IMG/VR virus record: IMGVR_UViG_3300033388_005371
Span: 1 to 64,000 of that record
DNA: 64,000 bases
Reading direction: 5' to 3' (one strand)
Origin: a virus
Both the position numbers and the translations under genes were made by a program. Positions 25,591 through 34,503 of this stretch are shown piece after piece. A model generated the notes under the pieces. It ran no database searches. It was not told where the DNA came from and was given only the letters and a program-made list of their open reading frames with translations. Numbering within the stretch: position 1 is the stretch's first letter; every line of letters begins with the position of its first letter.

Positions 25591-26997
25591 ATGGTAATAC
25601 GTACATTTTTCGATAGAAATAATACAATCATTTATAATGATTTAACAAACACAGGTAGAAACCCAGTAACCGAACTATTTTATGGTGGTGCTGTTGGAGA
25701 CGAAACATATAGTAGGTTTTTATTTCACTTTGATGAATCTAGACTAAAAGAAATTCATGAGTGCGGTGGGTTTGGTGACTTAACTAAAGTAAAACACACA
25801 CTAAGGATGACTAACACTGGTGCTTTCGACACTGACCTATTAGGTAAAACAACTTGTGGTGGTAAAGCTAGGTCTTGTTCATTTGATTTAAACGTATTTA
25901 AAATAAATCAAGAATGGGACGAAGGTAATGGTTACGATTATGGCTCATGTGGTTTTTTAAGTACTGGTAATGGTTCGGTAGTGTCAAGCTGCCCATCTAA
26001 CTGGATGGAGGCTGAAACACAAACACCATGGTTTAATGGTAATGGAACATATACCGCAACAACTAGTGGGGACACTGTAGGTACACAACACTTTGAACAA
26101 GGGAACGAAAATATTAAAATTGATATAACCGATTATGTTAATAATATTTTAACTGGTGATACAAATTATGGGTTAGGGTTAGCATACTCACCACTACTAG
26201 AAGCCACCCCAACTAATGAATTACAGTACGTTGGGTTCTTTACTAGACACACACAAACATTCTACGAACCATTCTTAGAAACAATTTATGATAACCCGAT
26301 TAAAGACGATAGGGCAAATTTTTATTTAGATAAAGTTAATAAAATTTATTTATATTCAAATGTAGGTGGTACACCAACTACACTGGATAATTTACCAACA
26401 TTAACAATTACAGACCAATCAGGTGAAGTTATGACTGGATTTACAGTAACACAAGTTAGTTGTGGGGTATACTGTGCTGAAGTTATGATACCATCTTCTG
26501 GTTATAGTGATTGTATAACATTTGAAGATACTTGGGGTGACATTAATATTAATGGTGTTTCTTTACCAGACGTTGAATTAGAGTTTTTTGCAAAAGATGC
26601 CTCAGATTATTACAATATTGGTGATAGTAGTGAATTACCTAAAAAATATGGTTTCACTGTCACAGGTATTAATAGCGATGAAAGGATTAAACGTGGTGAC
26701 ATTAGAAGGGTAAATGTGTCCGCTAGAATACCATACACCGTTAATCAGACCCAAGTTATAGATGATTTACAATACAGACTGTATGTTAAGGAAGGTAATG
26801 CAGACTATAATGTAATTGATTTCCAAGATATAAATAGAGCTTTTAATGGTAACTATTTTCTATTAGATACAGCTGGGTTAATACCAAACACTTACTACTT
26901 AGATATTAAAGTAACATCTAATTATGAAGTCAGAACAATACCAAACGTACTTAAATTTGAAATAGTTAACCAAGCTGAATTAAGAGACTCACAATAA
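25591..26997 (+). CDS. virion structural protein
   Basis: This 468-residue beta-rich protein starts MVIRTFFDRNNTIIYNDLTN. Its pattern YSRFLFHFDESRLKEI resembles the DNRLRE-type or carbohydrate-binding-like modules of surface proteins. The first 150 residues hold several Cys (CGGFGD, TTCGGKARSC), as in the Cys-rich appendage protein at 1307..3031. Later sections (LPTLTITDQSGEV) look like Ig-like beta sheets. It has its own late promoter and closes the baseplate block. Baseplate or appendage role is inferred. Confidence 0.55.
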   Translation: MVIRTFFDRNNTIIYNDLTNTGRNPVTELFYGGAVGDETYSRFLFHFDESRLKEIHECGGFGDLTKVKHTLRMTNTGAFDTDLLGKTTCGGKARSCSFDLNVFKINQEWDEGNGYDYGSCGFLSTGNGSVVSSCPSNWMEAETQTPWFNGNGTYTATTSGDTVGTQHFEQGNENIKIDITDYVNNILTGDTNYGLGLAYSPLLEATPTNELQYVGFFTRHTQTFYEPFLETIYDNPIKDDRANFYLDKVNKIYLYSNVGGTPTTLDNLPTLTITDQSGEVMTGFTVTQVSCGVYCAEVMIPSSGYSDCITFEDTWGDININGVSLPDVELEFFAKDASDYYNIGDSSELPKKYGFTVTGINSDERIKRGDIRRVNVSARIPYTVNQTQVIDDLQYRLYVKEGNADYNVIDFQDINRAFNGNYFLLDTAGLIPNTYYLDIKVTSNYEVRTIPNVLKFEIVNQAELRDSQ

Positions 26998-27058
26998 CTG
27001 AAATAACTTAATTACGATATTAAAATGAGGGTTTATACGAATTCTCATTTTTTTTGCA

Positions 27059-27066
27059 TAAGTTTG
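27059..27066 (+). promoter_or_regulatory. host-type promoter -7 box (weak upstream element)
   Basis: TAAGTTTG lies 4 nt before the rfbB ATG. No TTG is seen at the usual distance, so confidence is low. If used, the mRNA would be leaderless. Confidence 0.35.
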
Positions 27067-27070
27067 CCAC

Positions 27071-28012
27071 ATGAAGAATATATTAATTACTGGTGGTGCT
27101 GGTTTCATTGGGTCACATGTTGCGAACCACTTTTATAAAAAATACCCAGAGTATAATATCTTTGTACTTGACGACTTACTATATGCCGCTAATGAGGGGT
27201 ATATTAATAAAAAAATTAAATTACTTAAGGTCAATATTTGTAATTACCTAGACTTAAATGAAGTATTTGTGGATTATAATATCACTGACATTATACACCT
27301 AGCTGCTGAATCACATGTTGATAATTCAATTAAAAACCCAACAACTTTTATAGATACAAATATTGTTGGCACACACAACCTACTTATTCTAGCTAAAAAG
27401 TATTTTAATAGTGATAGTACATTCTATCATGTATCAACAGATGAGGTTTACGGGCATTTAAGTTTAACTGACAAACCTTTTACAGAAAATACCCGATATG
27501 ACCCTAGAAGCCCTTATTCAGCATCAAAAGCTGCTTCTGACCATTTAGTTAGGAGTTATTATCACACATTTAATTTACCTATTGTGATATCTAATTGTTC
27601 AAATAACTATGGACCACACCAACACCTAGAAAAATTAATACCTAAAACAATAACAAACGCATTAAAAGGTGATAAGATACCAGTCTACGGTACTGGTGAG
27701 AATATTAGGGATTGGTTATGGGTTGGTGACCACGTTTCAGCTATTGATATAATATTCCATAAAGGTAAATGTGGTGAAACTTACAACGTTGGTGGGAATA
27801 ATGAAATTAGTAATATTAATATCGTAAAACAAATATTAGATATTGTTGGTGCCTCACATAACCACATAGAATTTGTTGAAGACAGGTTGGGTCACGATTT
27901 TAGATACGCAATTGATAACACCAAACTAAAAACTGAATTAGGGTGGGAACCAAAGAAAGATTTTATAAGTGGGATTAAAGAAACTACTTATTTTTATGGA
28001 AAAATATTGTGA
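27071..28012 (+). CDS. rfbB: dTDP-glucose 4,6-dehydratase-like enzyme
   Basis: This 313-residue extended SDR enzyme has the NAD-binding GGAGFIGSH (8-16), HLAAESHVDNSI, the STDEVYG block (about 122), the catalytic YSASK (Tyr and Lys at about 146 and 150) and NNYGPHQHLEKLIP with RDWLWVGDH. These blocks are specific to dTDP-glucose 4,6-dehydratase, which makes dTDP-4-keto-6-deoxyglucose for rhamnose and other deoxysugars. It fits with the glycosyltransferases at 8287..21324. The partner enzymes (RfbA, C, D) are not in the window. A TAAGTTTG box ends 4 nt before the ATG. Confidence 0.9.
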   Translation: MKNILITGGAGFIGSHVANHFYKKYPEYNIFVLDDLLYAANEGYINKKIKLLKVNICNYLDLNEVFVDYNITDIIHLAAESHVDNSIKNPTTFIDTNIVGTHNLLILAKKYFNSDSTFYHVSTDEVYGHLSLTDKPFTENTRYDPRSPYSASKAASDHLVRSYYHTFNLPIVISNCSNNYGPHQHLEKLIPKTITNALKGDKIPVYGTGENIRDWLWVGDHVSAIDIIFHKGKCGETYNVGGNNEISNINIVKQILDIVGASHNHIEFVEDRLGHDFRYAIDNTKLKTELGWEPKKDFISGIKETTYFYGKIL

Positions 28013-28037
28013 TATAATATTTTTTTACATATATTTG
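28007..28037 (+). promoter_or_regulatory. host-type promoter (TTG-N20-TATATTTG)
   Basis: TTG at 28007 and TATATTTG at 28030..28037 match the flavobacterial consensus. The transcript would start about 120 nt before the small gene at 28164, leaving a long leader that holds a hairpin at about 28109..28135. Confidence 0.6.
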
Positions 28038-28108
28038 CATTATATTAAACATATAAGTTTTAATGTTACTTGATATTATTAGGTAAACATATTAAACTAA
28101 AGGAACAC

Positions 28109-28135
28109 ACCCACCATCAATAGATGGTTTAGGGT
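28109..28135 (+). promoter_or_regulatory. leader hairpin
   Basis: ACCC-A-CCATC-AATA-GATGG-TTTA-GGGT folds into a two-part stem in the leader downstream of the promoter at 28007. It could be regulatory; no known riboswitch class was recognised. Confidence 0.35.
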
Positions 28136-28144
28136 TATTTATAG
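28136..28144 (+). promoter_or_regulatory. candidate late promoter element
   Basis: TATTTATAG lies 19 nt before the ATG at 28164, so the small gene may be read both early and late. Confidence 0.35.
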
Positions 28145-28163
28145 ATTGATAAAAAAAAATAAA

Positions 28164-28295
28164 ATGACTAAATCAAATTTTTTAATAGTGGAATCAAAAG
28201 AATTGGAAGAAATTAAAGAAATAATTAAAACAACACCTAATAATTCGAATTTAGGTAAGAAAATTAGGGAATATATTAATAAACAAAAAAAATAA
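28164..28295 (+). CDS. small protein, 43 residues
   Basis: MTKSNFLIVESKELEEIKEI continues through a helical, Lys-rich sequence to a stop at 28295. It lies 5 nt before the next small gene and downstream of a host-type promoter. The function is unknown. Confidence 0.45.
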   Translation: MTKSNFLIVESKELEEIKEIIKTTPNNSNLGKKIREYINKQKK

Positions 28296-28300
28296 GAAAA

Positions 28301-28525
28301 ATGAAAAGAATTACAATACATTTAAGTGGCGTTAAACAAATATTAACTGAAAAAAAAGTTAAAAACGACAATAATGGTTATGATTATGTTAAGAAAAAAA
28401 TTTGTATAAATACAATAACAAAAAAAGTCTTTAATGATGAGGACGGAATTACATTTATGAATAACTATATTGAAAGACATAGGGGACAAAAAGTAACCAA
28501 ATATTATTTTACAAACATTAAATAA
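28301..28525 (+). CDS. small basic protein, 74 residues
   Basis: This small Lys/Asn-rich protein starts MKRITIHLSGVKQILTEKKV and has no recognised motif. It is the last gene before a bidirectional terminator that separates it from the convergent capsid gene. Confidence 0.5.
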   Translation: MKRITIHLSGVKQILTEKKVKNDNNGYDYVKKKICINTITKKVFNDEDGITFMNNYIERHRGQKVTKYYFTNIK

Positions 28526-28542
28526 TATACTGTTATTTATAC

Positions 28543-28580
28543 AAAAAAAAAAGGTCTAGAATTTCTAGACCTTTTTTTTT
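28543..28580. terminator. bidirectional rho-independent terminator
   Basis: GGTCTAGAA/TTCTAGACC is flanked by a run of A and a run of ten T, and so works in both directions. It sits between the plus-strand small genes and the end of the capsid gene. Confidence 0.92.
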
Positions 28581-28598
28581 ATATAAGTAATATTACTA

Positions 28599-30386
28599 TT
28601 ATCTTAATTCTGCAATGTTGAATGTTGGAATACCGTCAACTCTTACGTGTCCGTAGAATCTATTGTTAACAACTTTCTTCGCATATCTTGTCATAATCCC
28701 CTTCACTGGTGCGAAGTTAAATGGATTGTACATTGTAGGTGTTAATTGCATTGGTACGTAAGGTGCATAAATGTACCCTGTATCTAATAATGACTTACCT
28801 TTGTGACCGATAATCATTGAGTTAGCTGGAGCGTAAGGGTCTCTATATACTTGGTATCTACCAGATAATGAACCTACTCTCTCAATTCCCATGTTATATT
28901 GGTCTTGCTCAGGAGAAGCATCACTTACGTGGAAGTACTCTAAATCATCCATTACTGCTGAGATTTCAGAAGAAACAACAATGAAGTTGGCTCCACCTCT
29001 CAAAGTAGACTTATGGATTTGTGCAGAAATTTGATTAACTTTAGTAATTAAAGTTTGGTTCCACTCTTTTTGTGTATATGGTGATGCAGCAGAAGAAGCT
29101 TTTCTCCATCCGTTGTAATCCCATCTTAATTGCCATGCAGCAGCTTTTCTCAAATCTCTTAAGATTTCTCTATCGATTTCAGCAGCAACTTGCTCAGAAA
29201 GCATCGCAGTTAATTCAGCTTCAGCATCGATGTTGTGGAATGCACTAACATCTTGAGCTAATTCTGGTGACCATGTTGCTCTTAATTTTCTTTCTTCAAC
29301 AGAAACAACAACTTCATCAAGTTTGAATGAAACCTCACCAAGCTCAGTTTCTAACTCTAAAGAAGCATATTCTGCCCATGAAGCTACGAAATCAGCAGAA
29401 GTAGCACCAGTAAGTGTAGTTCCAATATAACCATCGTAAGTTTCAGTTACAGTAGCAGGGTGACTTAAATCAGCCTCTAAATATATGTTCCCTAAAGAAT
29501 CACAAATATCATCATACTCAACAATACCTTTACCGTATTTGTTTGTCACCAATCTAAATGGGATTTCAGCGTTAGCTGCAATAATCTCAACACCATCAGC
29601 ATCAATAAATGGTGTAGAACCGTTAACAATCTTAAGTGATGCTAAGAACGACTCAGTATCCATGTTGTTACCATCTGGTCCAGTTAATCTACCCTTGTCA
29701 TTTCCAGCTCCACCAGTGAATCCAGATACTCTTAACATAACGTTTCTTAAAGAACCGTCTGTAGATAATGCAGATGCTGAAGCATCAGCTTGGTCAGTAA
29801 ACTCACCATTAGCACCCATAGTAACGATTGTTACATTACCAGCAACAATAGTGATTTCACCCTTAGAAGCATCAAATAAACCATCATTGTAATAGATATC
29901 GTAAAGGTTCTTTGCAGCGAAATTAGTTAACGCACAACCAGCAGAAGCAGTAACACAATCTGGTAATTGGTCAGCCATAGATGTGTGTGCAGACAATGAT
30001 GCATTACCTGTTAAATGTGGGTTACCGTAGTTACCAGCATTATCTGTTCTATCAGATGTTTGTGGTACAAAGAAGAACAATTTACCAATAGGCATGTTCA
30101 TTGCTTGTACTGAAACGATATCATTCGCTAAAAGTTTAGAGAATACTCTCCTTACAATAGGAAATACTACTGTCTCGAAAGACCCAGAAGAATCTGCTGT
30201 AGTTGATTCGTTTAATAAATGAGACGCTTCATTTTCATATAATTGAGCGATATTCTCTTTTACGTGTCCTTTAAGTCCCTCTAAGAAACCTAAACCTTCC
30301 CATTTTTGTTGAGTTTGTTGACGTACTTGTTTCATGTGGTTTAATCCGATATTTCCGATTTCTCCAGATGTTAATAAATGATTCAT
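28599..30386 (-). CDS. major capsid protein (T4 gp23-like)
   Basis: The 595-residue product has the gp23 N-terminal pattern IAQLYENEASHLLNESTT followed by VVFPIVRRVFSKLLANDIVS and VQAMNMPIGKLFFFVP (about 48-115), and ends in a conserved-looking HVRVDGIPTFNIAELR. gp23 forms the head hexamers and its N-terminus is removed by the gp21 protease; LLNE/S near residue 60 is a plausible cleavage point. Codon choice is visibly less AT-biased than in neighbours, as expected for the most expressed protein. It lies 30 nt downstream of the scaffold gene and shares its late promoter. Confidence 0.95.
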   Translation of the reverse strand: MNHLLTSGEIGNIGLNHMKQVRQQTQQKWEGLGFLEGLKGHVKENIAQLYENEASHLLNESTTADSSGSFETVVFPIVRRVFSKLLANDIVSVQAMNMPIGKLFFFVPQTSDRTDNAGNYGNPHLTGNASLSAHTSMADQLPDCVTASAGCALTNFAAKNLYDIYYNDGLFDASKGEITIVAGNVTIVTMGANGEFTDQADASASALSTDGSLRNVMLRVSGFTGGAGNDKGRLTGPDGNNMDTESFLASLKIVNGSTPFIDADGVEIIAANAEIPFRLVTNKYGKGIVEYDDICDSLGNIYLEADLSHPATVTETYDGYIGTTLTGATSADFVASWAEYASLELETELGEVSFKLDEVVVSVEERKLRATWSPELAQDVSAFHNIDAEAELTAMLSEQVAAEIDREILRDLRKAAAWQLRWDYNGWRKASSAASPYTQKEWNQTLITKVNQISAQIHKSTLRGGANFIVVSSEISAVMDDLEYFHVSDASPEQDQYNMGIERVGSLSGRYQVYRDPYAPANSMIIGHKGKSLLDTGYIYAPYVPMQLTPTMYNPFNFAPVKGIMTRYAKKVVNNRFYGHVRVDGIPTFNIAELR

Positions 30387-30416
30387 AATTTTAATTTTTA
30401 AATCTTAATTGTTAGA

Positions 30417-31865
30417 TTAATTTTTTGGCGTTTCCACCCTTTTAATTAAATCTATTATTCTGTGTGTTGAAGCATCAACGTAAGCTGTGTTTTCATTTAA
30501 TCGTTTAGAAACACTACTTCCAGCTTCTTTAGAAATTTTATTTTCTATCGCTTCATTGATTGGTGTTTTTTTAGTCAATTCAGATGCGATTGTTTTATAT
30601 AACCTTTTTGATTCTTTGATAGTTGATACCTCATTATCAAATCTTGCAATAATTGCTTCCTTTTCCACTTTAGTTGTTGAGTGTTCAGTAAACAACCTTG
30701 TTACGTTGGTTAAATTAGTATTAAAAACAACTGTTTCCCCTAACATAGTTCTAAACTTTTTAAGTGCACCCTTAAATTCAGAGTTTTCTTGTTTTAATCG
30801 TTTAGATTCAGCTAAAAGTTTGTTGTATTTTTTAACAGTTTCCTCAAGTTTTTCATTTGTGTGCGCAGTACCAACATATTTAACTTTACCACCAACTTTT
30901 TTAGTCTCATCAACAACCTCTTCTTCATTTTCATCAATAGCTTCTTCTTTCTCCATAATGTGGTCAGCGTGATTATCACCACCTTTTTTACCATTATCGT
31001 CAAATCCACCTTTAAGATTGTCACCAGCCCAGTTATCATCATTTTCATTTCCGACTTTAGCTTTTTGACCTTCGATGTCACCAGTATTAGGAGCCTTAGC
31101 TTCACTACCCATAGTCACATCAGACGTTGATGTTCTTGGTTTACCGTTTGCAGTTGCACCAATACTTGTCTCTTCTGTTATTTCTTCATTTTCAGAAACC
31201 TCTTCCTCTTCTTCAAGTGTTACTTCATAAACAACACCCTCACCTAGACCTTCTTCGTAAGGAGTCTCAGTTTCAGTTTCTTCGTACTCACTATCAACAC
31301 CCATCCCCATTTCTGAGTCAAGTCCTAACCCCATTTCTGGTGCTAATCCTTCTACTGATTCATCATTACCACCTAATTTAACATGGTACTCAGAACCACT
31401 AGGGTCTTTGATATGTACTTCATTATCGGATACTACTTCGATTTCATCATCACCAGATAATTTCTTATATACAGAAATTACTTCCTCGTCTGATGCCCCA
31501 GTCATGTCCATTTCATAATCCTCTACAGATTCTTCTTCACCACCATAGTTCATTTCACTATCTTCCGTGTCGTCCATACCAGCCTCTTCGTAGTCGTCAG
31601 ATGCCACATCCAATTCTAATTCGTCTTCTTCAGTTTCATCACCAGCAACTTCATCATCACTAGCATCTTCTAAATCTAACTCATCAGCATCTTCAACATC
31701 CTCTTCCTCATAGTCATCTTCTTGCAAAGATTCTTTAACCAAACCATCAATTTCTTCTCTAGCTACACTACGAAGTATTTCTTTAGTATTGGAATTTAAA
31801 GCTTCTTGAATCCTATTCGCATCCAATAAAGCTTCTTCAATTATCGACTTTTTCTTTTCGGCCAT
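30417..31865 (-). CDS. prohead core scaffold protein (gp22-like, very acidic)
   Basis: This 482-residue protein has an extremely acidic region at about 45-230 (long runs of Glu and Asp), a linker with Gly/Asn/Lys, and a helical, coiled-coil C-terminus (EETVKKYNKLLAESKRLKQE). It occupies the gp22 position between protease and capsid. T4 gp22 is a helical acidic core protein that is degraded by gp21 as DNA enters. This one is longer because of the acidic section. The identity is inferred from order, composition and coiled coil. Confidence 0.75.
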   Translation of the reverse strand: MAEKKKSIIEEALLDANRIQEALNSNTKEILRSVAREEIDGLVKESLQEDDYEEEDVEDADELDLEDASDDEVAGDETEEDELELDVASDDYEEAGMDDTEDSEMNYGGEEESVEDYEMDMTGASDEEVISVYKKLSGDDEIEVVSDNEVHIKDPSGSEYHVKLGGNDESVEGLAPEMGLGLDSEMGMGVDSEYEETETETPYEEGLGEGVVYEVTLEEEEEVSENEEITEETSIGATANGKPRTSTSDVTMGSEAKAPNTGDIEGQKAKVGNENDDNWAGDNLKGGFDDNGKKGGDNHADHIMEKEEAIDENEEEVVDETKKVGGKVKYVGTAHTNEKLEETVKKYNKLLAESKRLKQENSEFKGALKKFRTMLGETVVFNTNLTNVTRLFTEHSTTKVEKEAIIARFDNEVSTIKESKRLYKTIASELTKKTPINEAIENKISKEAGSSVSKRLNENTAYVDASTHRIIDLIKRVETPKN

Positions 31866-31916
31866 TTTATTTTTCTTTTAGAAATTTTGTTAAATGAGCT
31901 TTACGCTCTTTCTTGT

Positions 31917-31925
31917 TAATAAATA
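31917..31925 (-). promoter_or_regulatory. candidate late promoter element
   Basis: The minus strand reads TATTTATTA, 51 nt before the scaffold ATG. It would serve scaffold and capsid genes together. Confidence 0.5.
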
Positions 31926-31988
31926 TGTATTAAAATTCAAAAAATCCTGTTTTCACTAAAAAAAACTGAATCTAATTTTAACACATGT

Positions 31989-32687
31989 TTAGTCATCAAG
32001 TAAAAATTTATTTAACTTGTCAACTAATAGTGGTTTTTTCTTCTTAGTATTTTCCACAAACGGTCTCGCTTCTTGAGAACCTTTAAACATATAAGCACCT
32101 GGGGTTGACGGACTAGTAACAATATCCCAACAGATTAATTCAAAATCATCTTGCACAATATTTTTTCCTTTTATTTCTTTAAGTGAACCAACACCTCTAG
32201 AAGAAACACCAACCCTAATTCCTTTTCTCAACATGTTGGCAACCCTATCACCCTCACATGAAATAATTCCTTGGGTAACAAAACCTGGTGACATTAAGAT
32301 TTCTATTTCACCCACAAGTGTTTTACCTTCCCACCATATCTTAGTGATTTCATGTGACACCCTATCGTTAGAAATTATAGATGATTCTGGGTGGTCCGAT
32401 TCACCAATAGCTGACCTATTGTCAATTAATACTTGATAAGCTTCCGCTTGTTTTCTTAATAAATGTTCTGGGTATATTCTTCCGTTTCTATTCTCAACTC
32501 CGTACTTCTGTAGGACTACAAATAACTTCAATGGCTCAGCCATCACTATTCCACCTTTTTCTAACTTCTTAACCTCCGTAATGAAAGGTTTGTTACGAAT
32601 GTCGTTTGGTGCGATAAACCCCGCATCACTTTCAATCATAATACCGAAACCAGTTTTCCCAGCTTTTAATAATTTTATATCAGACAT
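31989..32687 (-). CDS. prohead maturation protease (T4 gp21-like, S77)
   Basis: The 232-residue protein has the S77 catalytic residues in order: GESDHPES (His, about 100), GVSSRGVGS (Ser, about 163) and DFELICWDIVTSPSTPG (Asp). It also has NRNGRIYP, typical of the family. The enzyme cleaves scaffold and capsid N-termini during head maturation. It lies in the T4 position between portal and scaffold. A candidate late promoter is 14 nt upstream. Confidence 0.93.
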   Translation of the reverse strand: MSDIKLLKAGKTGFGIMIESDAGFIAPNDIRNKPFITEVKKLEKGGIVMAEPLKLFVVLQKYGVENRNGRIYPEHLLRKQAEAYQVLIDNRSAIGESDHPESSIISNDRVSHEITKIWWEGKTLVGEIEILMSPGFVTQGIISCEGDRVANMLRKGIRVGVSSRGVGSLKEIKGKNIVQDDFELICWDIVTSPSTPGAYMFKGSQEARPFVENTKKKKPLLVDKLNKFLLDD

Positions 32688-32701
32688 ATTGTTTGCTTTA
32701 G

Positions 32702-32710
32702 TAATAAATA
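32702..32710 (-). promoter_or_regulatory. candidate late promoter element
   Basis: The minus strand reads TATTTATTA, 14 nt before the protease ATG and directly after the terminator of the upstream gene. Confidence 0.6.
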
Positions 32711-32723
32711 TATCACCACAAAC

Positions 32724-32757
32724 AAAAAACCCTTAACTGAATTAGTTAAGGGTTTTA
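32724..32757 (-). terminator. rho-independent terminator
   Basis: CCCTTAACT/AGTTAAGGG is flanked by A and T runs. On the minus strand it ends the transcript of the gene at 32776..33225, just before the protease promoter. Confidence 0.85.
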
Positions 32758-32775
32758 ATTGAAAATTATTTTATA

Positions 32776-33225
32776 TTAATTTTTCTTTTTATTAAAAGTA
32801 AATTGGTTAAAGTTATCCAAACACGTTACTGCTTCACTAATTATACTCGATAATAATTCTGGTGTCGCCCCACCATTAATTGTACTATTATTTGAATGTT
32901 TTTGAAATATAGTCATCTCACAATTCATAAAACTTCTCTTACCAAATCTAACACCAGATTCTCGCATATCTAAATCAACAATTGTCCTATCTGAATAAAA
33001 CTTGTTCGGGTGTTTACCAACTAAGTGATTATAAGTTGATTGTCTAACACATTTATTTAGTTTACTAATCACCCTACCGTAATCCATATCTTTATCTGAT
33101 GTTGGTTCACCCCAGGCTGATATATTTACATAAATTGCTTTAGCGTTTTTATTATCAACGGTCCCACAAACTATATTGTAATTTGGTGATAAATCCATTT
33201 TCACTTCTTTCCCTCTTTTAGACAT
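32776..33225 (-). CDS. hypothetical protein in head module
   Basis: This 149-residue protein is not recognised. It has a probable beta-rich body (NIVCGTVDNKNAKAIYVNIS and RTIVDLDMRESGVRFGKRSF) that resembles compact enzyme or binding domains, then a helical end. It lies between the membrane coiled-coil gene and the protease terminator. A position in the gp20-gp21 interval suggests a head role but nothing in the sequence shows it. Confidence 0.6.
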   Translation of the reverse strand: MSKRGKEVKMDLSPNYNIVCGTVDNKNAKAIYVNISAWGEPTSDKDMDYGRVISKLNKCVRQSTYNHLVGKHPNKFYSDRTIVDLDMRESGVRFGKRSFMNCEMTIFQKHSNNSTINGGATPELLSSIISEAVTCLDNFNQFTFNKKKN

Positions 33226-33292
33226 ACTTTACTATTATTAGTGTATTATTAGTATAAGTATAGTTATTTTTTTTTAAAATGTCAACTAATAA

Positions 33293-33673
33293 TTACGACC
33301 CAAAAATTTTATCCCAAAAGATAGCAATAGTCATTAAAGCTTGAACTATCACCCATATCATCATGGCTTGTGTTTTAAACGTCTTAAAACTATCATGTTC
33401 TTTTAAATGTTGTGTTAATTGTGTTGGTGACATCTGTTCTTCCATTTTTTGTTTCCAATCCTTAATTTCTTTAAGTTCTGCGGTAGAAATGGTCTCCTGA
33501 ACCTTAGCTTTCCAGTTTTTAATGTCATCTACAGTATTTTCGATTGTCTTAACCTTAGCTAGTTGAATACTTAACTCTTCAACTTTTTTATTAAAGTCGT
33601 CTTGTTTCCTAGAAATCTCATCTAACCTGTGTAATATTAATTCTACATTCACGTTATCCATATTGTTTTCCAT
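33293..33673 (-). CDS. coiled-coil protein with C-terminal membrane segment
   Basis: The 126 residues consist of a long coiled coil (about 10-90, for example RLDEISRKQDDFNKKVEELS) followed by a hydrophobic segment MMIWVIVQALMTIAIFW and a short tail. This topology resembles XhlA/holin-accessory-type proteins, but it could equally be a membrane-anchored prohead initiator. It lies 7 nt downstream of the gene at 33681. Confidence 0.6.
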   Translation of the reverse strand: MENNMDNVNVELILHRLDEISRKQDDFNKKVEELSIQLAKVKTIENTVDDIKNWKAKVQETISTAELKEIKDWKQKMEEQMSPTQLTQHLKEHDSFKTFKTQAMMIWVIVQALMTIAIFWDKIFGS

Positions 33674-33680
33674 ATTTTAA

Positions 33681-34454
33681 TTATTCGCTTAAATCATTTT
33701 TTAATTCAATTAGTTTACTAATATCACTTATAAAACTTTCTGAAATAAACTCTAATCTAAGTAACCTATCTTTTACTGCCAGTAATTTTTCCTTAGAATC
33801 AATATCAGACTCAACTAGATTTTTATCAACTAAATCAATACATTCTCTTGAAAGATTTTCATAGATTTCTTTTTTACCATCTTCATCAGATTCTAAGATG
33901 GATTTAAAAACACTTTTTTCATTCTCACTTAATTCTGAGTACTTATCGTTAAACTTATCAACCGCAATATTTGATAAAACACTATTTGGTAAGTGATTCA
34001 TCTCGACTGATTCTTTAACTTCATTTTTTTTAATATAATCAACAACCCCACTTAATGATTCAACTATTGTATCAACATTTTTTGGTTTTTTATCAGTGAA
34101 TATTAATGATGTGATATTCTCATGTAACTGACTGAAATCATTAGATTCTAAAGGTAATTTATCTTCCATAAGTAAAGCTTTAGTTAAAGACATGTTTGCC
34201 TCTCGTATTTCATCTTTTGAGTATTTAGATAAAACATCAATGTTTGTCTTAACAAACTCAGTTGCTTTATGTTCATTTGTTTCTACCTTACCCTCTATAT
34301 TGTTGTATATTAAGAATTGTGCTTTAAGGATTTTATTACCCTTAATAGATTTAACATACTCTTTAAATATTTTTTTCTTTTTTGTGTCATTTGTTGCAAT
34401 CGCCTCAACCAATAATGAATTGAATATATTTTTAATTTTCCCGAAATTTTGCAT
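33681..34454 (-). CDS. hypothetical head-associated helical protein
   Basis: This 257-residue, almost entirely helical, charged protein sits right after the portal gene in transcription order, where T4 has the small prohead core genes 67 and 68. No sequence match to those is visible. It has its own late promoter 15 nt before the start. A prohead core role is inferred from place and composition. Confidence 0.6.
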   Translation of the reverse strand: MQNFGKIKNIFNSLLVEAIATNDTKKKKIFKEYVKSIKGNKILKAQFLIYNNIEGKVETNEHKATEFVKTNIDVLSKYSKDEIREANMSLTKALLMEDKLPLESNDFSQLHENITSLIFTDKKPKNVDTIVESLSGVVDYIKKNEVKESVEMNHLPNSVLSNIAVDKFNDKYSELSENEKSVFKSILESDEDGKKEIYENLSRECIDLVDKNLVESDIDSKEKLLAVKDRLLRLEFISESFISDISKLIELKNDLSE

Positions 34455-34469
34455 AACTATTGAATTTAT

Positions 34470-34478
34470 TAATAAATA
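34470..34478 (-). promoter_or_regulatory. candidate late promoter element
   Basis: The minus strand reads TATTTATTA, 15 nt before the ATG at 34454. Confidence 0.6.
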
Positions 34479-34503
34479 TTAGTGGTCAACCAAAAAGGTA
34501 GTT

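Noticed and set aside
33293-33673. Definite holin assignment
   Set aside because: One membrane segment after a coiled coil is not specific, and the gene sits inside the head module rather than next to a lysis enzyme.
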